A stretch of DNA of 64,000 nucleotides from positions 1-64,000 of the forward strand of contig CATOJE010000009.1 in assembly GCA_951800145.1 (NCBI GenBank), written 5' to 3'. Position 1 is the first letter of the stretch. Each line of letters opens with the position of its first letter. The position numbers and the translations under genes were made by a program. Positions 36,510 to 45,572 of this stretch are shown here, piece after piece. The notes beneath the pieces were generated by a model. The model had not been told where the DNA came from and made no database searches. It saw nothing but the letters and a program-made list of their open reading frames with translations. Source of the DNA: an uncultured Lachnospiraceae bacterium. Lineage in GTDB: Bacteria > Bacillota > Clostridia > Lachnospirales > Lachnospiraceae.

Positions 36510-36541
36510 AATCCAACCTGCCTATTCTTTCACGGTTTCTT

Positions 36542-38491
36542 CTACAGACATAAAGGAACCATCACCGTTACCCAGACTGTTGCCAGAAGGAGCCCGGCCG
36601 ATACCCCAAGTACTCCCGTATGATACCACATATTTTTAAATCGCGCAACGATGGACCTGGTCTGGAACAAGAGATAAAGCAGGTACAGGACAGGCAGATA
36701 ATATCTTCCCTGCACTCCGGCAATCTCCACCCGCCCCGGCTCCGTATAGGCGATGTACATGGATGTCCACACCAGCAGGACACTTCCTCCCAGCATGAAA
36801 AAGATCCACACCCTTTGCCACATGCTTAAAGACTGGGGGCTGGTAAGCTTTGTGTCCGTCACTACCGTAAATCCCGCCAGCCCGGCTGCCAGCCAGGTAA
36901 AAGGACTTTCCGCCAGATGCCCCTGAAGGGAGAAAACATCCCGCCCAAAAACCATCTTCGGCAGGGTCCGGAAAATATTCGCAAATAAAATCTTCAGGTA
37001 TCCGAAGAAATGCCCTAAAATATAGCTCATCTGGCCCACCTCGCTGGTAGCTCCTCCCCGTATGTCCCCGGTATCCTTTGGCGCAATGAGCACCGGCAAA
37101 ATAAAAGAGGCCAGAAGCGCTGCCAAGAGAAGGAAAATCCCAGTCCGCATCAAATATTTCTGCCGTTTATCGGCAAATTTTTTAGCCGGAAGGAGCAGAA
37201 GGATTAAAACCATAGGCGCATACACTGCCTTAGGGCTGCACCCTAAGAAAAAGCACAGGAGGAGAAAGCCCCAGGACTTCCAGGTAATCTTCTGATCCGG
37301 CGTTAAAAGCTCCCGCAGGAAGCAGGCGCTCCCCAAATAAATCCAGCTGGTTACCCAAGGGTCGTAGGAGTAGGTACAGGCCAGAAACAGGGAGGTGGGC
37401 ATCAGGCCAATCACCGCCATCACAAGCTTTCCTGCCGGCGTCCTCCGTATCGCAAAATACATCAGCATGCTGTAAACCAGCAGATTCCCTATCCTGCCTG
37501 CCATCAGCATAAGCCCCCAGGGAACATGAAACGCTTTACACACCTTCAGCACCAGGGCCTGCCCCAGATATGCAGGTATGGCGCCCTTCGGGATCACTGG
37601 CTCCAAATGGATGTTCCCCTGCTTATAATCTCCATTTTTATTCAGATATTCCAGGAGCGTCTGCTGCTCAGCCCGGGATCCAGGCTGATTTTCCGGCCAG
37701 GAATCTAGGCTTGGTATCATCAGGCTGAATATGGTCTGATTAATATTCATCCCCTTAGGATAGCTGGCGATGCCCATAGCGCGGTAAAGATGGGTTTCCT
37801 CATCATAGCCTGTCTTATTCGCCGGCATAGCGCCGATGAGCAGAAGTCCCACCCCAAGGCACACCACTAAAAAGCCTGCCTCCGGATGCTTCCCCAGATA
37901 TCCCCGGAACAGCCAAAAATAAGCCATCAGCCCGAAGAGCACCCAGAAAAAGGCCAGGCGGTATCCGTTTATCACCAGCTCATTAGATAGCTCCAGGCCG
38001 GTAATCACCAGGGGAAGCCTGGCAGCCTCCTCTCTGCTTCCCGCCTCCCCCAGCTCCTGCCGGTCAATGGCAAGGACGATGGAGTCCGCCTGCTCTCCAA
38101 TCCGGACACTGGAGTAGGGAACCAGCTTATGGTTCCGGTCCAAAAGTATCCGATCCTGCTCCGGATCTGCCTCTCCATATTCATTATAATAGCACACATA
38201 CAGCTTTGCATTCAGAAGGTGCTCATACTGAAAGCGATAAATAAACTGCTCCACATAAGCCCCGTCCAGTCCCACTGTGATCCTGCCCCGGTCTCCGGTC
38301 AGCAAAAGCCCTTCCTCTGTCCGCTCAAATCCCTGAAGGGATACCTGGTCTAAGGAGATCTCGGTCCTGCCCCTCTGATGACTTTTCAGCAGGGGAATAT
38401 GAAAGAAATACTCTGCGGCAGCACCTAAAAAAAACACAATCAAAACCGCAAGTCCGTATTTCATAAGCTGTGAGGATGTGCTATGCTTCAT
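36542..38491 (-). CDS. DUF2142-family polytopic membrane protein (GT-C-like)
   Basis: About 649 residues. One N-terminal membrane segment is followed by an extracytoplasmic beta-rich stretch (about 30-170), then about ten further segments. The loop PANKTGYDEETHLYRAMGIA, with an acidic trio, is the hallmark of DUF2142 proteins, thought to be GT-C transferases that use polyprenyl-phosphate sugars outside the cell. Start at ATG 38491 overlaps the DUF2304 gene by 11 bp. Together with DUF2304 and the DPM1-like GT2 it forms a plausible side-chain decoration unit. Confidence 0.85.
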   Translation of the reverse strand: MKHSTSSQLMKYGLAVLIVFFLGAAAEYFFHIPLLKSHQRGRTEISLDQVSLQGFERTEEGLLLTGDRGRITVGLDGAYVEQFIYRFQYEHLLNAKLYVCYYNEYGEADPEQDRILLDRNHKLVPYSSVRIGEQADSIVLAIDRQELGEAGSREEAARLPLVITGLELSNELVINGYRLAFFWVLFGLMAYFWLFRGYLGKHPEAGFLVVCLGVGLLLIGAMPANKTGYDEETHLYRAMGIASYPKGMNINQTIFSLMIPSLDSWPENQPGSRAEQQTLLEYLNKNGDYKQGNIHLEPVIPKGAIPAYLGQALVLKVCKAFHVPWGLMLMAGRIGNLLVYSMLMYFAIRRTPAGKLVMAVIGLMPTSLFLACTYSYDPWVTSWIYLGSACFLRELLTPDQKITWKSWGFLLLCFFLGCSPKAVYAPMVLILLLLPAKKFADKRQKYLMRTGIFLLLAALLASFILPVLIAPKDTGDIRGGATSEVGQMSYILGHFFGYLKILFANIFRTLPKMVFGRDVFSLQGHLAESPFTWLAAGLAGFTVVTDTKLTSPQSLSMWQRVWIFFMLGGSVLLVWTSMYIAYTEPGRVEIAGVQGRYYLPVLYLLYLLFQTRSIVARFKNMWYHTGVLGVSAGLLLATVWVTVMVPLCL

Positions 38492-38876
38492 GACCATTTC
38501 CCTCGGCTTCTTCCTTCTGTAATTTTCCATCCCGCTCTTCCTCCAGCTCCAGCTGATAAATACCTATCCTTTGTACCAGTTCCTTAACCTTAGTTTCCAG
38601 CTGGGAAATGCGGATTGTCATAGAAAAGACCCGCATCAGCAGCAGGAAGATAATAAACAAAAACAAAAAATTTACCGTAGCATAGATTCCCACAAGATGG
38701 GCCAGAAAGTCCGCCACTGGCGGACACACACTGAACACCACAAACATCCCTGAGACCAGGATCCAAAAAATAGCATCCTCAATCTGCAGCTTTGCCTTTC
38801 GTATTTTCTGAATCATCAAAGCCAGCGTCCCCACAGACGCCAGAATCAAAAGGATTCGAAGCATCATCGTCATCAT
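38481..38876 (-). CDS. DUF2304 small membrane protein (GacJ-like)
   Basis: A 131-residue protein with three hydrophobic segments (about 5-20, 36-55, 65-85) and a charged coiled-coil tail (RISQLETKVKELVQRIG). It fits the DUF2304 family. GacJ of group A streptococcus, a DUF2304 protein, stimulates the GacI enzyme that makes lipid-linked GlcNAc; the DPM1-like GT2 at 41159 would be the partner here. Start overlaps the preceding GT2 stop (ATGA). Confidence 0.87.
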   Translation of the reverse strand: MMTMMLRILLILASVGTLALMIQKIRKAKLQIEDAIFWILVSGMFVVFSVCPPVADFLAHLVGIYATVNFLFLFIIFLLLMRVFSMTIRISQLETKVKELVQRIGIYQLELEEERDGKLQKEEAEGNGHEA

Positions 38877-39835
38877 CGCTTATCCCCCGCCTTTTCCCAA
38901 TAGCCGCGATTCATGGTACACTTCATCCGGATGGCGCCCGGCAGCATGGCATAATGCCTGCCTGCAAAATATCCCATATACTTCCATCCGCTTTTCAGCA
39001 CCAGGCCGAACACCAGCCAGGGATACCCCTGTCTTACCAGATCCGTGGCTGTCCGCTTCACCAGACGGATCCCCTCCCCCTCTGAGGGCACTCCGGCGAA
39101 AACCTCCGGGTGATCCACCTGGGAAACTGCCAGGTCGAAATTCCTGCGAAACTGCTGGAGCCCGCTGTAATTGTGAGAGTGAATCACTCTGGCCTCTGCC
39201 TGGTAAACCACACAGTAGCCGGCCTTAATCACACCACCGGCGAAAATCATATCCTCGTTAAAAATCGCGGGCTGAATAAAGCCGCCCAGCTTGTCATAGA
39301 CTTTCCGGTCATAGGCGCAGCACACATTGGAGGCAAAGTAGGTTTTTATTCCCAGAGAAGGCAGATCTGCCCTGGTCTTTACCCGGCTCTCCCCAGGATA
39401 ATTAAATCTTCTGGTGCACTGCTCGATCCGCCCGCATTCCTTGTCCGGAAGCTGCCTGGCATATACCATGGCCGGCGCCTCCCCCTCTGGCCCGCGCCGG
39501 GAAAAGCCCTCCACCAAGCGCTCCACCAGACGGCTGTCCGCCGGCACCGCATCATCTGTCATGCAGAGAAATAAATCCGCACAGGAATACAAGATCCCCT
39601 GGTTTCTGGTTGCACCATGATCAAATTCCTCCTTGGTTATATGGTGAACCTCCAGATTAGGAATGGTCTCATAGCTTTTCTTATTCCAGTACCGCTCCTC
39701 TGTATTCATCACAATGATTTTTCCCACTGGGTATGTCTGCTTCTCCAGCATAGCCAGCAGGCGGGAAAACTTCCTCCCCGGCTTATATGCCGGAATAATG
39801 ATATCAATGGTCGGAGAACCCTTTATCACTTGCAC
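38873..39835 (-). CDS. Family 2 glycosyltransferase, rhamnosyltransferase-like
   Basis: A 320-residue GT2 enzyme. It opens IDIIIPAYKPGRKFSRLLAM; the segments FDHGATRNQG and MTDDAVPAD are typical of RgpB/WbbL-like rhamnosyltransferases. Whether rhamnose is really the sugar is unsure: no dTDP-rhamnose genes are in the window. GTG initiation at 39835 (another GTG two codons on) with GGAG upstream; overlaps the flippase end by 10 bp. Confidence 0.83.
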   Translation of the reverse strand: MQVIKGSPTIDIIIPAYKPGRKFSRLLAMLEKQTYPVGKIIVMNTEERYWNKKSYETIPNLEVHHITKEEFDHGATRNQGILYSCADLFLCMTDDAVPADSRLVERLVEGFSRRGPEGEAPAMVYARQLPDKECGRIEQCTRRFNYPGESRVKTRADLPSLGIKTYFASNVCCAYDRKVYDKLGGFIQPAIFNEDMIFAGGVIKAGYCVVYQAEARVIHSHNYSGLQQFRRNFDLAVSQVDHPEVFAGVPSEGEGIRLVKRTATDLVRQGYPWLVFGLVLKSGWKYMGYFAGRHYAMLPGAIRMKCTMNRGYWEKAGDKR

Positions 39836-41145
39836 TCATCTCCTTTTCTCCCTTCGGACAAAAGCCCCGGCAGCGCTCCCAGGCTGAACCCGGTCAGCTG
39901 CATTACCATAAACAGGCAGTAGGCCATAGCCCCTCCAAAAAGCCCTGCCCTGGATACCAAAAGCGGCGCCAGAACCAAAGCCAAAAGGGCGGTTGCCAGA
40001 TAGACGCCAAAGATCCACCTCTGCCTCCGCATAATCACAAGGCTATAATACATCAAATTTGTCAATGCGTACACCCCGCCAGCAAAAACAATTACTGTAA
40101 AGGAGGCATGGTGCTGCACCAGGCTGCCCTCGTATCCAGCTCCCAAAAGCCGCTCCATCACCCCCAGGACGAGCCTTCCCAGGAGAATGCAGCCTCCTGT
40201 GGCAAGGGCGGAAAGCCCCAGGATAATCAGGCTGATCCTCTTTAAAATATCCCGAAAGCCCTTTCGGCTGCCCCTGTTCCAGCACATAGTAAGCCTTGTT
40301 AAAAATGGCCGGATCACGAAATTCGCCACCAGATAAATCACCGATGTGGGCATAAAAATCAGATTAAAATACCCGGAGGCCGCATCACTCATCTGACTGT
40401 CAATGGCATACTTTGCCGCTGAGAATACATAAAAGTCTAGGAATACCGAAAGGAATAAAAATCCGGACTGGGCCGTCAGCCTCCCGGCTCCCCCCTTCCG
40501 GTACTGATAATCTACCTTATGAAGGGTACTTATCACCGAGAAGTTAAAAAGCGCCACTCCCGTAAGCTGAGCGATCACTGCCGCAACACAGGCGGGAACC
40601 AGCTGTTTTGTAGCTGCCAGGACCATCACAAAGGAACCTGCTGAAAGAATGGTGCGAAAGGTATTGGACTTCCCTGTAAGATACAGGCTTCCCTGGCGCT
40701 GGAACTCCGATTCATACACATCTGCATATCCGTCTATGATCTTATAGACTGCCAGGAGGAAGATGGCAAAGGCCTTCTCCCCGCCATACGCCCCCTTTTC
40801 CCGCATCCATACCCCGTAGGCAGCGGCCACAGCCACCGCTAAAATAGAGGTGAGCTTCCGGTGAACCCGGTACTCCCCAAAGGAATACCCCCCAAGCCCT
40901 GCTCCGCCATCGGTGATCTGAAAGGGGCGGAGCCCGAAGTAAGCCAGCGTGAACATCTGCTGTCCAAAGGCGCTGAAGCCTACGGCAAATACCCCGCCTG
41001 CGTCCTCCCCGGCGATCCGGATCACCAAGAAGGAAAGCACCATGCTGGCAAAGGCATAGCAAAAGCTTCCCGCCATATTCCATATCATATTTTTCTTTTC
41101 AATCTGCTCTCCCTCATAGACCAGCAGACCGGCAATTCGGTTCAT
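39826..41145 (-). CDS. Wzx/MATE-like membrane flippase protein
   Basis: About 439 residues with twelve predicted membrane segments. The first, NMIWNMAGSFCYAFASMVLS, is typical of Wzx-type lipid-linked oligosaccharide flippases. Presence of both a flippase-like protein and an ABC exporter in one cluster suggests that this one moves a single lipid-linked sugar, as proposed for GacK, rather than the whole polymer. ATG 41145 follows GAGGGAG by eight bases. Confidence 0.82.
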   Translation of the reverse strand: MNRIAGLLVYEGEQIEKKNMIWNMAGSFCYAFASMVLSFLVIRIAGEDAGGVFAVGFSAFGQQMFTLAYFGLRPFQITDGGAGLGGYSFGEYRVHRKLTSILAVAVAAAYGVWMREKGAYGGEKAFAIFLLAVYKIIDGYADVYESEFQRQGSLYLTGKSNTFRTILSAGSFVMVLAATKQLVPACVAAVIAQLTGVALFNFSVISTLHKVDYQYRKGGAGRLTAQSGFLFLSVFLDFYVFSAAKYAIDSQMSDAASGYFNLIFMPTSVIYLVANFVIRPFLTRLTMCWNRGSRKGFRDILKRISLIILGLSALATGGCILLGRLVLGVMERLLGAGYEGSLVQHHASFTVIVFAGGVYALTNLMYYSLVIMRRQRWIFGVYLATALLALVLAPLLVSRAGLFGGAMAYCLFMVMQLTGFSLGALPGLLSEGRKGDECK

Positions 41146-41158
41146 CAAGCCCGCTCCC

Positions 41159-41848
41159 TCAATCCCGTGTCCGGAAATTTTGAATCACAAATATAGAAAT
41201 CATCATCCGCACCATATATTTTGCCGCTACCCAGGGCTTTAAATAGCTCTCCCCGGCCAGGCGCTCTGCAATGGTTACCGGAACCTCCGCCACCCGCGCC
41301 CCCTGCTTCACAAGAAAGGAGATCGTATCCGGCTCCGGACCATAATTCAGCTTTAAGGCAAATTCCCTTATCATCTCCCGGTTAAACATCCGCATGCCCG
41401 AGGTGGGATCTGCGATCTTTACTCCGGTGGTCAGGCGGATCGCCCCGGAGATGAGGCGGCTTCCCAGCATCCGCATGGAAAAGTCCTTCTCCTGATCCAC
41501 AAACCGGGAGCCGATGACGATATCATAGCCCTCATCCATCTTCCGGCGGATCTCCTGGATATATTCCGGCCGGTGCTGTCCGTCTCCGTCAAACTGTATG
41601 GCATAGGAGTAGCCCTTCTCATAAGCATAAAGCATCCCCGCCTGAAAGCAGCCTGCCAGGCCCAGGTTCACAGGAAGATTCAAAAGATGGTATCCCCGGC
41701 TTTGGCAGATCGCAGCGGTCCGGTCCGTGGAGCCGTCATTCACCACCAGATAGTCCAGCTGCGGGAAATCCGCTTCCAGCTCCCCCACTACCTTTTCTAT
41801 ATTTTTTTCTTCATTATAAGAAGGGATAATCAGCAAAATATCCTGCAT
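41159..41848 (-). CDS. DPM1/GacI-type polyprenyl-phosphate glycosyltransferase (GT2)
   Basis: A 229-residue GT2 enzyme: LLIIPSYNEEKNIEKVV at the start, VVNDGSTDRT, the metal site FDGDGQHRP near residue 90, GSRFVD, and DPTSGMRMF. A short hydrophobic C-terminal stretch (about 200-222) can sit in the membrane. It should charge undecaprenyl phosphate with a sugar. Length and neighbours (flippase-like, DUF2304, DUF2142) match the streptococcal GacI group. Start at ATG 41848 has GGAGG six bases upstream. Confidence 0.87.
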   Translation of the reverse strand: MQDILLIIPSYNEEKNIEKVVGELEADFPQLDYLVVNDGSTDRTAAICQSRGYHLLNLPVNLGLAGCFQAGMLYAYEKGYSYAIQFDGDGQHRPEYIQEIRRKMDEGYDIVIGSRFVDQEKDFSMRMLGSRLISGAIRLTTGVKIADPTSGMRMFNREMIREFALKLNYGPEPDTISFLVKQGARVAEVPVTIAERLAGESYLKPWVAAKYMVRMMISIFVIQNFRTRD

Positions 41849-41875
41849 ATCCATCCTCCTTTAAATTCATTCCTC

Positions 41876-42979
41876 TCAGCCCAGCACAATATCGCAGATT
41901 TCATCCACTGTGTCCAGAGGAAGATCCGCATACATAGGCAGGGTGAGCACATTCATGGAGATCCGCTGGGCCACCGGCGTATCCTCCTGTTTGTAACGGT
42001 CCTGATAACAGGCATAAGCATTCACACAGGGATAGAAGTACTTCCTTGGATAAATCCCCGCAGCCTCCAGCTGTGCTGCCACCTGGTCCCGGCTCTTTTT
42101 ATATCCCTCAAATACCACCGGCATATAGGCATAATTTCGCTTTATCCCAGGCTCCTCCTTACAGAGGGTGATCCCCTTTGTCCCCTCCAGGCGCTCACGG
42201 TAACGGCGGTCGATGCAGCGCCTCTTTTCTATCTCCTGCCCGATGTATTTCAGATTACAAAGGCCCATGGCAGCCTGAAATTCATTCATTTTTCCATTCC
42301 CCCCCACCAGGGTCACCGTCTCCTCATCCATAATGCCAAAATTCTTTAACCCATTCACCCGCTGCTCCAGCTCCAGGTCATGGAAGGCCAGCGCGCCTCC
42401 CTCGATGGTGTGAAAGACCTTTGTGGCATGAAAGCTGAACATGCTGGCATCCCCGAACCGGGCCGCCCCGATCCCCTGCAGCTCCTCCCCAAAGGCATGG
42501 GCCGCGTCATAAATTACCTTCAGATGATGCCGCCGGGCTATCTCCTGGATTTTTTCCACATCACAGAAATTCCCATATACATGAACCGGAAGGATAGCCG
42601 AGGTTTTATCCGTGATCAATGCCTCCAGCTTTTCTGGATCCAGAGTATAATTATCCGGCCGGATATCGCAAAAAACAGGGGTCAGCCCATTCTGTACGAT
42701 GGCATGGGCTGTGGATGCAAAGGTGAACGGCGTAGTGATCACCTCCCCGGTAAGCCCCAAGGCCCGCAAAGCCGTCTCCAGAGCCATATGTCCGTTGACA
42801 AACAAGGAGAGATGAGACGCCCCCAGATATTCCTTCAGCTGCTCCTCCAGCTGGTGGTGAAGCTCCCCCATATTGGTCAGCCAGCGGCTGTCCCACAGTT
42901 TCTTTATCATGTCTGCATATTCCTCAAAGGGCGGCATGGAGGATCTCGCCACACGGACTGGCTCCCGTCTCTTTTCCAT
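41876..42979 (-). CDS. DegT/DnrJ/EryC1/StrS sugar aminotransferase
   Basis: A 367-residue PLP enzyme. The cofactor Asp is in VIYDAAHAFG and the Schiff-base Lys in SFHATKVFHTIEGGAL, so unlike rfbH it should be a true aminotransferase acting on a keto-sugar nucleotide. Neither a dTDP nor a UDP 4,6-dehydratase is in the window, so its substrate is uncertain; the CDP-4-keto sugar made by RfbG is one possible but unproven substrate. It is the first gene of the cluster, directly after the promoter at 43041-43069. Confidence 0.88.
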   Translation of the reverse strand: MEKRREPVRVARSSMPPFEEYADMIKKLWDSRWLTNMGELHHQLEEQLKEYLGASHLSLFVNGHMALETALRALGLTGEVITTPFTFASTAHAIVQNGLTPVFCDIRPDNYTLDPEKLEALITDKTSAILPVHVYGNFCDVEKIQEIARRHHLKVIYDAAHAFGEELQGIGAARFGDASMFSFHATKVFHTIEGGALAFHDLELEQRVNGLKNFGIMDEETVTLVGGNGKMNEFQAAMGLCNLKYIGQEIEKRRCIDRRYRERLEGTKGITLCKEEPGIKRNYAYMPVVFEGYKKSRDQVAAQLEAAGIYPRKYFYPCVNAYACYQDRYKQEDTPVAQRISMNVLTLPMYADLPLDTVDEICDIVLG

Positions 42980-43040
42980 TTTCTTCCTTCCTTTCCAAAT
43001 CTATCCGAAATCATTACATCTTTTCGTCATAATCGTTACG

Positions 43041-43069
43041 ATTTTACAATATCGCCAAATAAATGTAAA
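43041..43069 (-). promoter_or_regulatory. Main promoter of the 32-kb polysaccharide cluster
   Basis: Minus strand TTTACA (43064-43069) and TAAAAT (43041-43046) with a 17-bp spacer, about 60 bp before the DegT gene. The divergent L,D-transpeptidase promoter lies next to it. Confidence 0.65.
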
Positions 43070-43076
43070 GCTTCTC

Positions 43077-43105
43077 TTGCTTTTTTTCTCCAAATATATT
43101 AAAGT
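43077..43105 (+). promoter_or_regulatory. Possible promoter of the L,D-transpeptidase gene
   Basis: TTGCTT (43077-43082) and TAAAGT (43100-43105), spacer 17 bp. The leader then contains a hairpin at 43130-43160 (AGGCGA/TCGCCT outer arms, GGCC/GGCC inner) before the AGGAGG site. Confidence 0.42.
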
Positions 43106-43192
43106 TAGTAGTGATATCTGAATCATACCAGGCGATCCGGCCAGCCAGGCCGTGTCGCCTGAATATAGAGAAATGTATCAGGAGGAATTATT

Positions 43193-44749
43193 ATGCACAA
43201 GTTAACACGTTATTCTGCAGCGGTGCTGTTATCTCTTTCCATGGCTTCTGCAGGGATGATGACTGCATACGCAGACGAAACCACAGACTACTCTCAAGTG
43301 GGTCCCGGCTTTGATAACAATGCCCCGGCCTCCGGCGAGAGCAGCGGTACGGTAATCATCCGCACCTCTGACAGCGACGGCGGCTCTCAGACCCAGACGG
43401 ATTCCAGCCAGACCCAGCCCGGTCAGACCGCCCAGGAGAATCCGCAGGCGTCCGGCATTACCTTTACCTCAGACGAAGAAGCAGCAGGACGCGCTTATAC
43501 CCGTACCATCGAATTTGGTGAGACGGTTCCATACATCGCAGCCAGCGGCATGAGAAATACCGGCTTTTGGACCCCCTCCTTTGTGGGAGATGATACCATC
43601 CACAATCAGGGCCACGGATGGCACTCCATGCAGATGATTCTGCGGAATACCTTAGGTAATATCTTATACCGCTCCTACTCCAGCACCACCGGATGGTCCC
43701 CCTGGGTGATGAACGGCGCGGAGACTGCCCACTTGACCGATGGATCTGCCATTGAAGCGATGCAGGTTCGCATCGATGGGGTTGTGAGCAATGCCTTTGA
43801 CATTTATTACCAGGCCACCTTATCCGACGGGACAACCCTGGATTGGGCAAAGAACGGACAAACCTCCGGTTCTATGGCAGAAGGAAAATGGCTCATCGGC
43901 TTCCGTATGGTGCTCTTCCCCAAGAACGCAGAATTTACATACAGCACAAGCCGTACGGTATCCGCACCGGCCGGCACAGACGGCCTTCAGTTTACCGGCG
44001 CAGTTCCCACCTACAAGGACGGGAGCGGACAGCCCTTCACCGGCTGGGCCTGGTTAAATAACCAGCGCTTCTACATTATGAATGATCAGGCGGTTACCGG
44101 CTGGCAGTACATCGACGGATATAAGTATTATTTCGATGAGAATGGCGCCCTGGTATCGGATCTTCGGAACATCCTCGGAGACGCCCGCCCATATATCCTT
44201 AAGATCAACCGGGTGACCGATACCTTAACCGTGTACGCCCAGGACGGCGCCAATGGCTTCATCATCCCAGTGGTTTCCTTCCTGACCACAACCGGCGACG
44301 ACACTCCCTACGGCACCTTTAAGGTTCCGGAGAAGTATCGCTGGCGCTTAATGATCGGCGACGTATATACCCAGTACGCCATGCGGTTAAAAGACGGCTA
44401 CATGGTTCACTCCGTTATCTTTAACCACCAGAACCCCTATTCCCTGGATGCATCCACCTATAATAACCTGGGAATCGGACGCTCTCACGGCTGTACCCGC
44501 TTAAAGACCGGGGAGATGAAGTGGATCTATGATAACTGTCCTGTGGGCACCACTGTTGAGATCTATGATTCTGTGGTTCCCGGGCCCTTTGAGGCGCCGG
44601 TATTAGATGCCACGATTCCGGTGGATCAGAATTACGATCCTACCGATCCTACTGTCCCAGAGGCAGTTGCTGCTGTTCAGGCCGCACAGGCCGCCGCTGC
44701 CGCGAATGCCGCCGGGGATGTGGCACAGCCCGCTGACCCCATTAATTAA
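43193..44749 (+). CDS. Secreted L,D-transpeptidase with cell-wall-binding repeats
   Basis: A 518-residue exported protein. Signal peptide 1-27 (cleavage after AYA), a Ser/Thr/Gln-rich linker to about 85, a clostridial hydrophobic-W type region (about 110-205, with GWSPWVMNG and AIEAMQVRIDG), choline-binding-type repeats (FTGWAWLNNQRFYI; GWQYIDGYKYYFDENG, about 282-325), then a YkuD domain (about 335-465) with the catalytic SHGCTRL motif and upstream HSVIFN. It should form 3-3 cross-links or attach proteins to peptidoglycan. The Ala/Pro tail is low complexity. Monocistronic, with its own terminator. Confidence 0.92.
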   Translation: MHKLTRYSAAVLLSLSMASAGMMTAYADETTDYSQVGPGFDNNAPASGESSGTVIIRTSDSDGGSQTQTDSSQTQPGQTAQENPQASGITFTSDEEAAGRAYTRTIEFGETVPYIAASGMRNTGFWTPSFVGDDTIHNQGHGWHSMQMILRNTLGNILYRSYSSTTGWSPWVMNGAETAHLTDGSAIEAMQVRIDGVVSNAFDIYYQATLSDGTTLDWAKNGQTSGSMAEGKWLIGFRMVLFPKNAEFTYSTSRTVSAPAGTDGLQFTGAVPTYKDGSGQPFTGWAWLNNQRFYIMNDQAVTGWQYIDGYKYYFDENGALVSDLRNILGDARPYILKINRVTDTLTVYAQDGANGFIIPVVSFLTTTGDDTPYGTFKVPEKYRWRLMIGDVYTQYAMRLKDGYMVHSVIFNHQNPYSLDASTYNNLGIGRSHGCTRLKTGEMKWIYDNCPVGTTVEIYDSVVPGPFEAPVLDATIPVDQNYDPTDPTVPEAVAAVQAAQAAAAANAAGDVAQPADPIN

Positions 44750-44768
44750 CATTTAAACACGACCATAT

Positions 44769-44807
44769 CCGCCGGCGAGAGGCTATAGCTTTTGCCGGCG
44801 GTTTTTT
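44769..44807 (+). terminator. Intrinsic terminator after the L,D-transpeptidase
   Basis: CCGCCGGC (44769-44776) pairs with GCCGGCGG (44794-44801), followed by TTTTTT. Confidence 0.93.
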
Positions 44808-44827
44808 CCCTGTAAGATTGGAGTGCT

Positions 44828-45538
44828 ATGAAACTTTCCATTATGCAGCCTTACTTTCTCCCCTATCTGGGCTACTGGCAGCTGATTCACTGCGCGGACA
44901 CCTTTGTCATCTACGATGACGTAAACTTTATTAAAGGCGGCTGGATTAACCGGAACCGCTATCTGTATCAGGGCGAGCCGAAATATTTCCACATCGAAAT
45001 GTCCGGCGCCAGCCCTAATAAAAAGATCAATGAGATAGAGCTCTTTAAAAGCCCCCGCTACTCCCCGGGTGAAAAGCTTCTTTCTACCCTCCAGATGGCC
45101 TACCAGAAGGCGCCTGCCTATGAAGAATTCCTCCCTGTGTTAAAATCTGTCATTTTACACCCGGAGGATAATCTGGCCCGCTATCTGGAATACTCCATCC
45201 GGACCCTGTGCGAGTATCTGGAAATCCCCACAAAAATCCTGGTCTCTTCCCAGATTAAGGGGAAGGATTCCAGCCTGGCCAAGGAAAAAAAGGTAATCAA
45301 CATCTGCCAGCATTTAGGCGCCGCCACTTACATTAATGCCTCCGGAGGACGCCAGCTGTACCAGGCAGAAGAATTTAAAGAAGCTGGCCTAAATCTGCGG
45401 TTCATCCAGATGAACCCGATTTCCTATGAGCAGTTTCACCACCCCTTTGTCCCCGGCTTATCCATTGTGGATGTTATGATGTTTAATCCAAAGCCCGCTG
45501 TTTTGAAGCTGCTGACTCAGTATACGCTGGAGCCATAA
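44828..45538 (+). CDS. WbqC-family protein
   Basis: A 236-residue protein opening MKLSIMQPYFLPYLGYWQLI and carrying DDVNFIKGGWINRN, the WbqC signature. WbqC proteins occur in O-antigen and other glycan loci; their biochemical role is not settled as far as I know. It is followed 34 bp on by a DegT-like protein on the same strand, a common pairing. No promoter is visible in the 20 bp after the terminator, so it may depend on read-through or on a promoter inside the upstream gene. Confidence 0.87.
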   Translation: MKLSIMQPYFLPYLGYWQLIHCADTFVIYDDVNFIKGGWINRNRYLYQGEPKYFHIEMSGASPNKKINEIELFKSPRYSPGEKLLSTLQMAYQKAPAYEEFLPVLKSVILHPEDNLARYLEYSIRTLCEYLEIPTKILVSSQIKGKDSSLAKEKKVINICQHLGAATYINASGGRQLYQAEEFKEAGLNLRFIQMNPISYEQFHHPFVPGLSIVDVMMFNPKPAVLKLLTQYTLEP

Positions 45539-45572
45539 TCCTGTACTATTTCCCAGAAAATGGAGGTTGATT

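Noticed and set aside
43130-43160. Riboswitch in the L,D-transpeptidase leader
   Set aside because: Only a short imperfect hairpin; no known aptamer core recognised.
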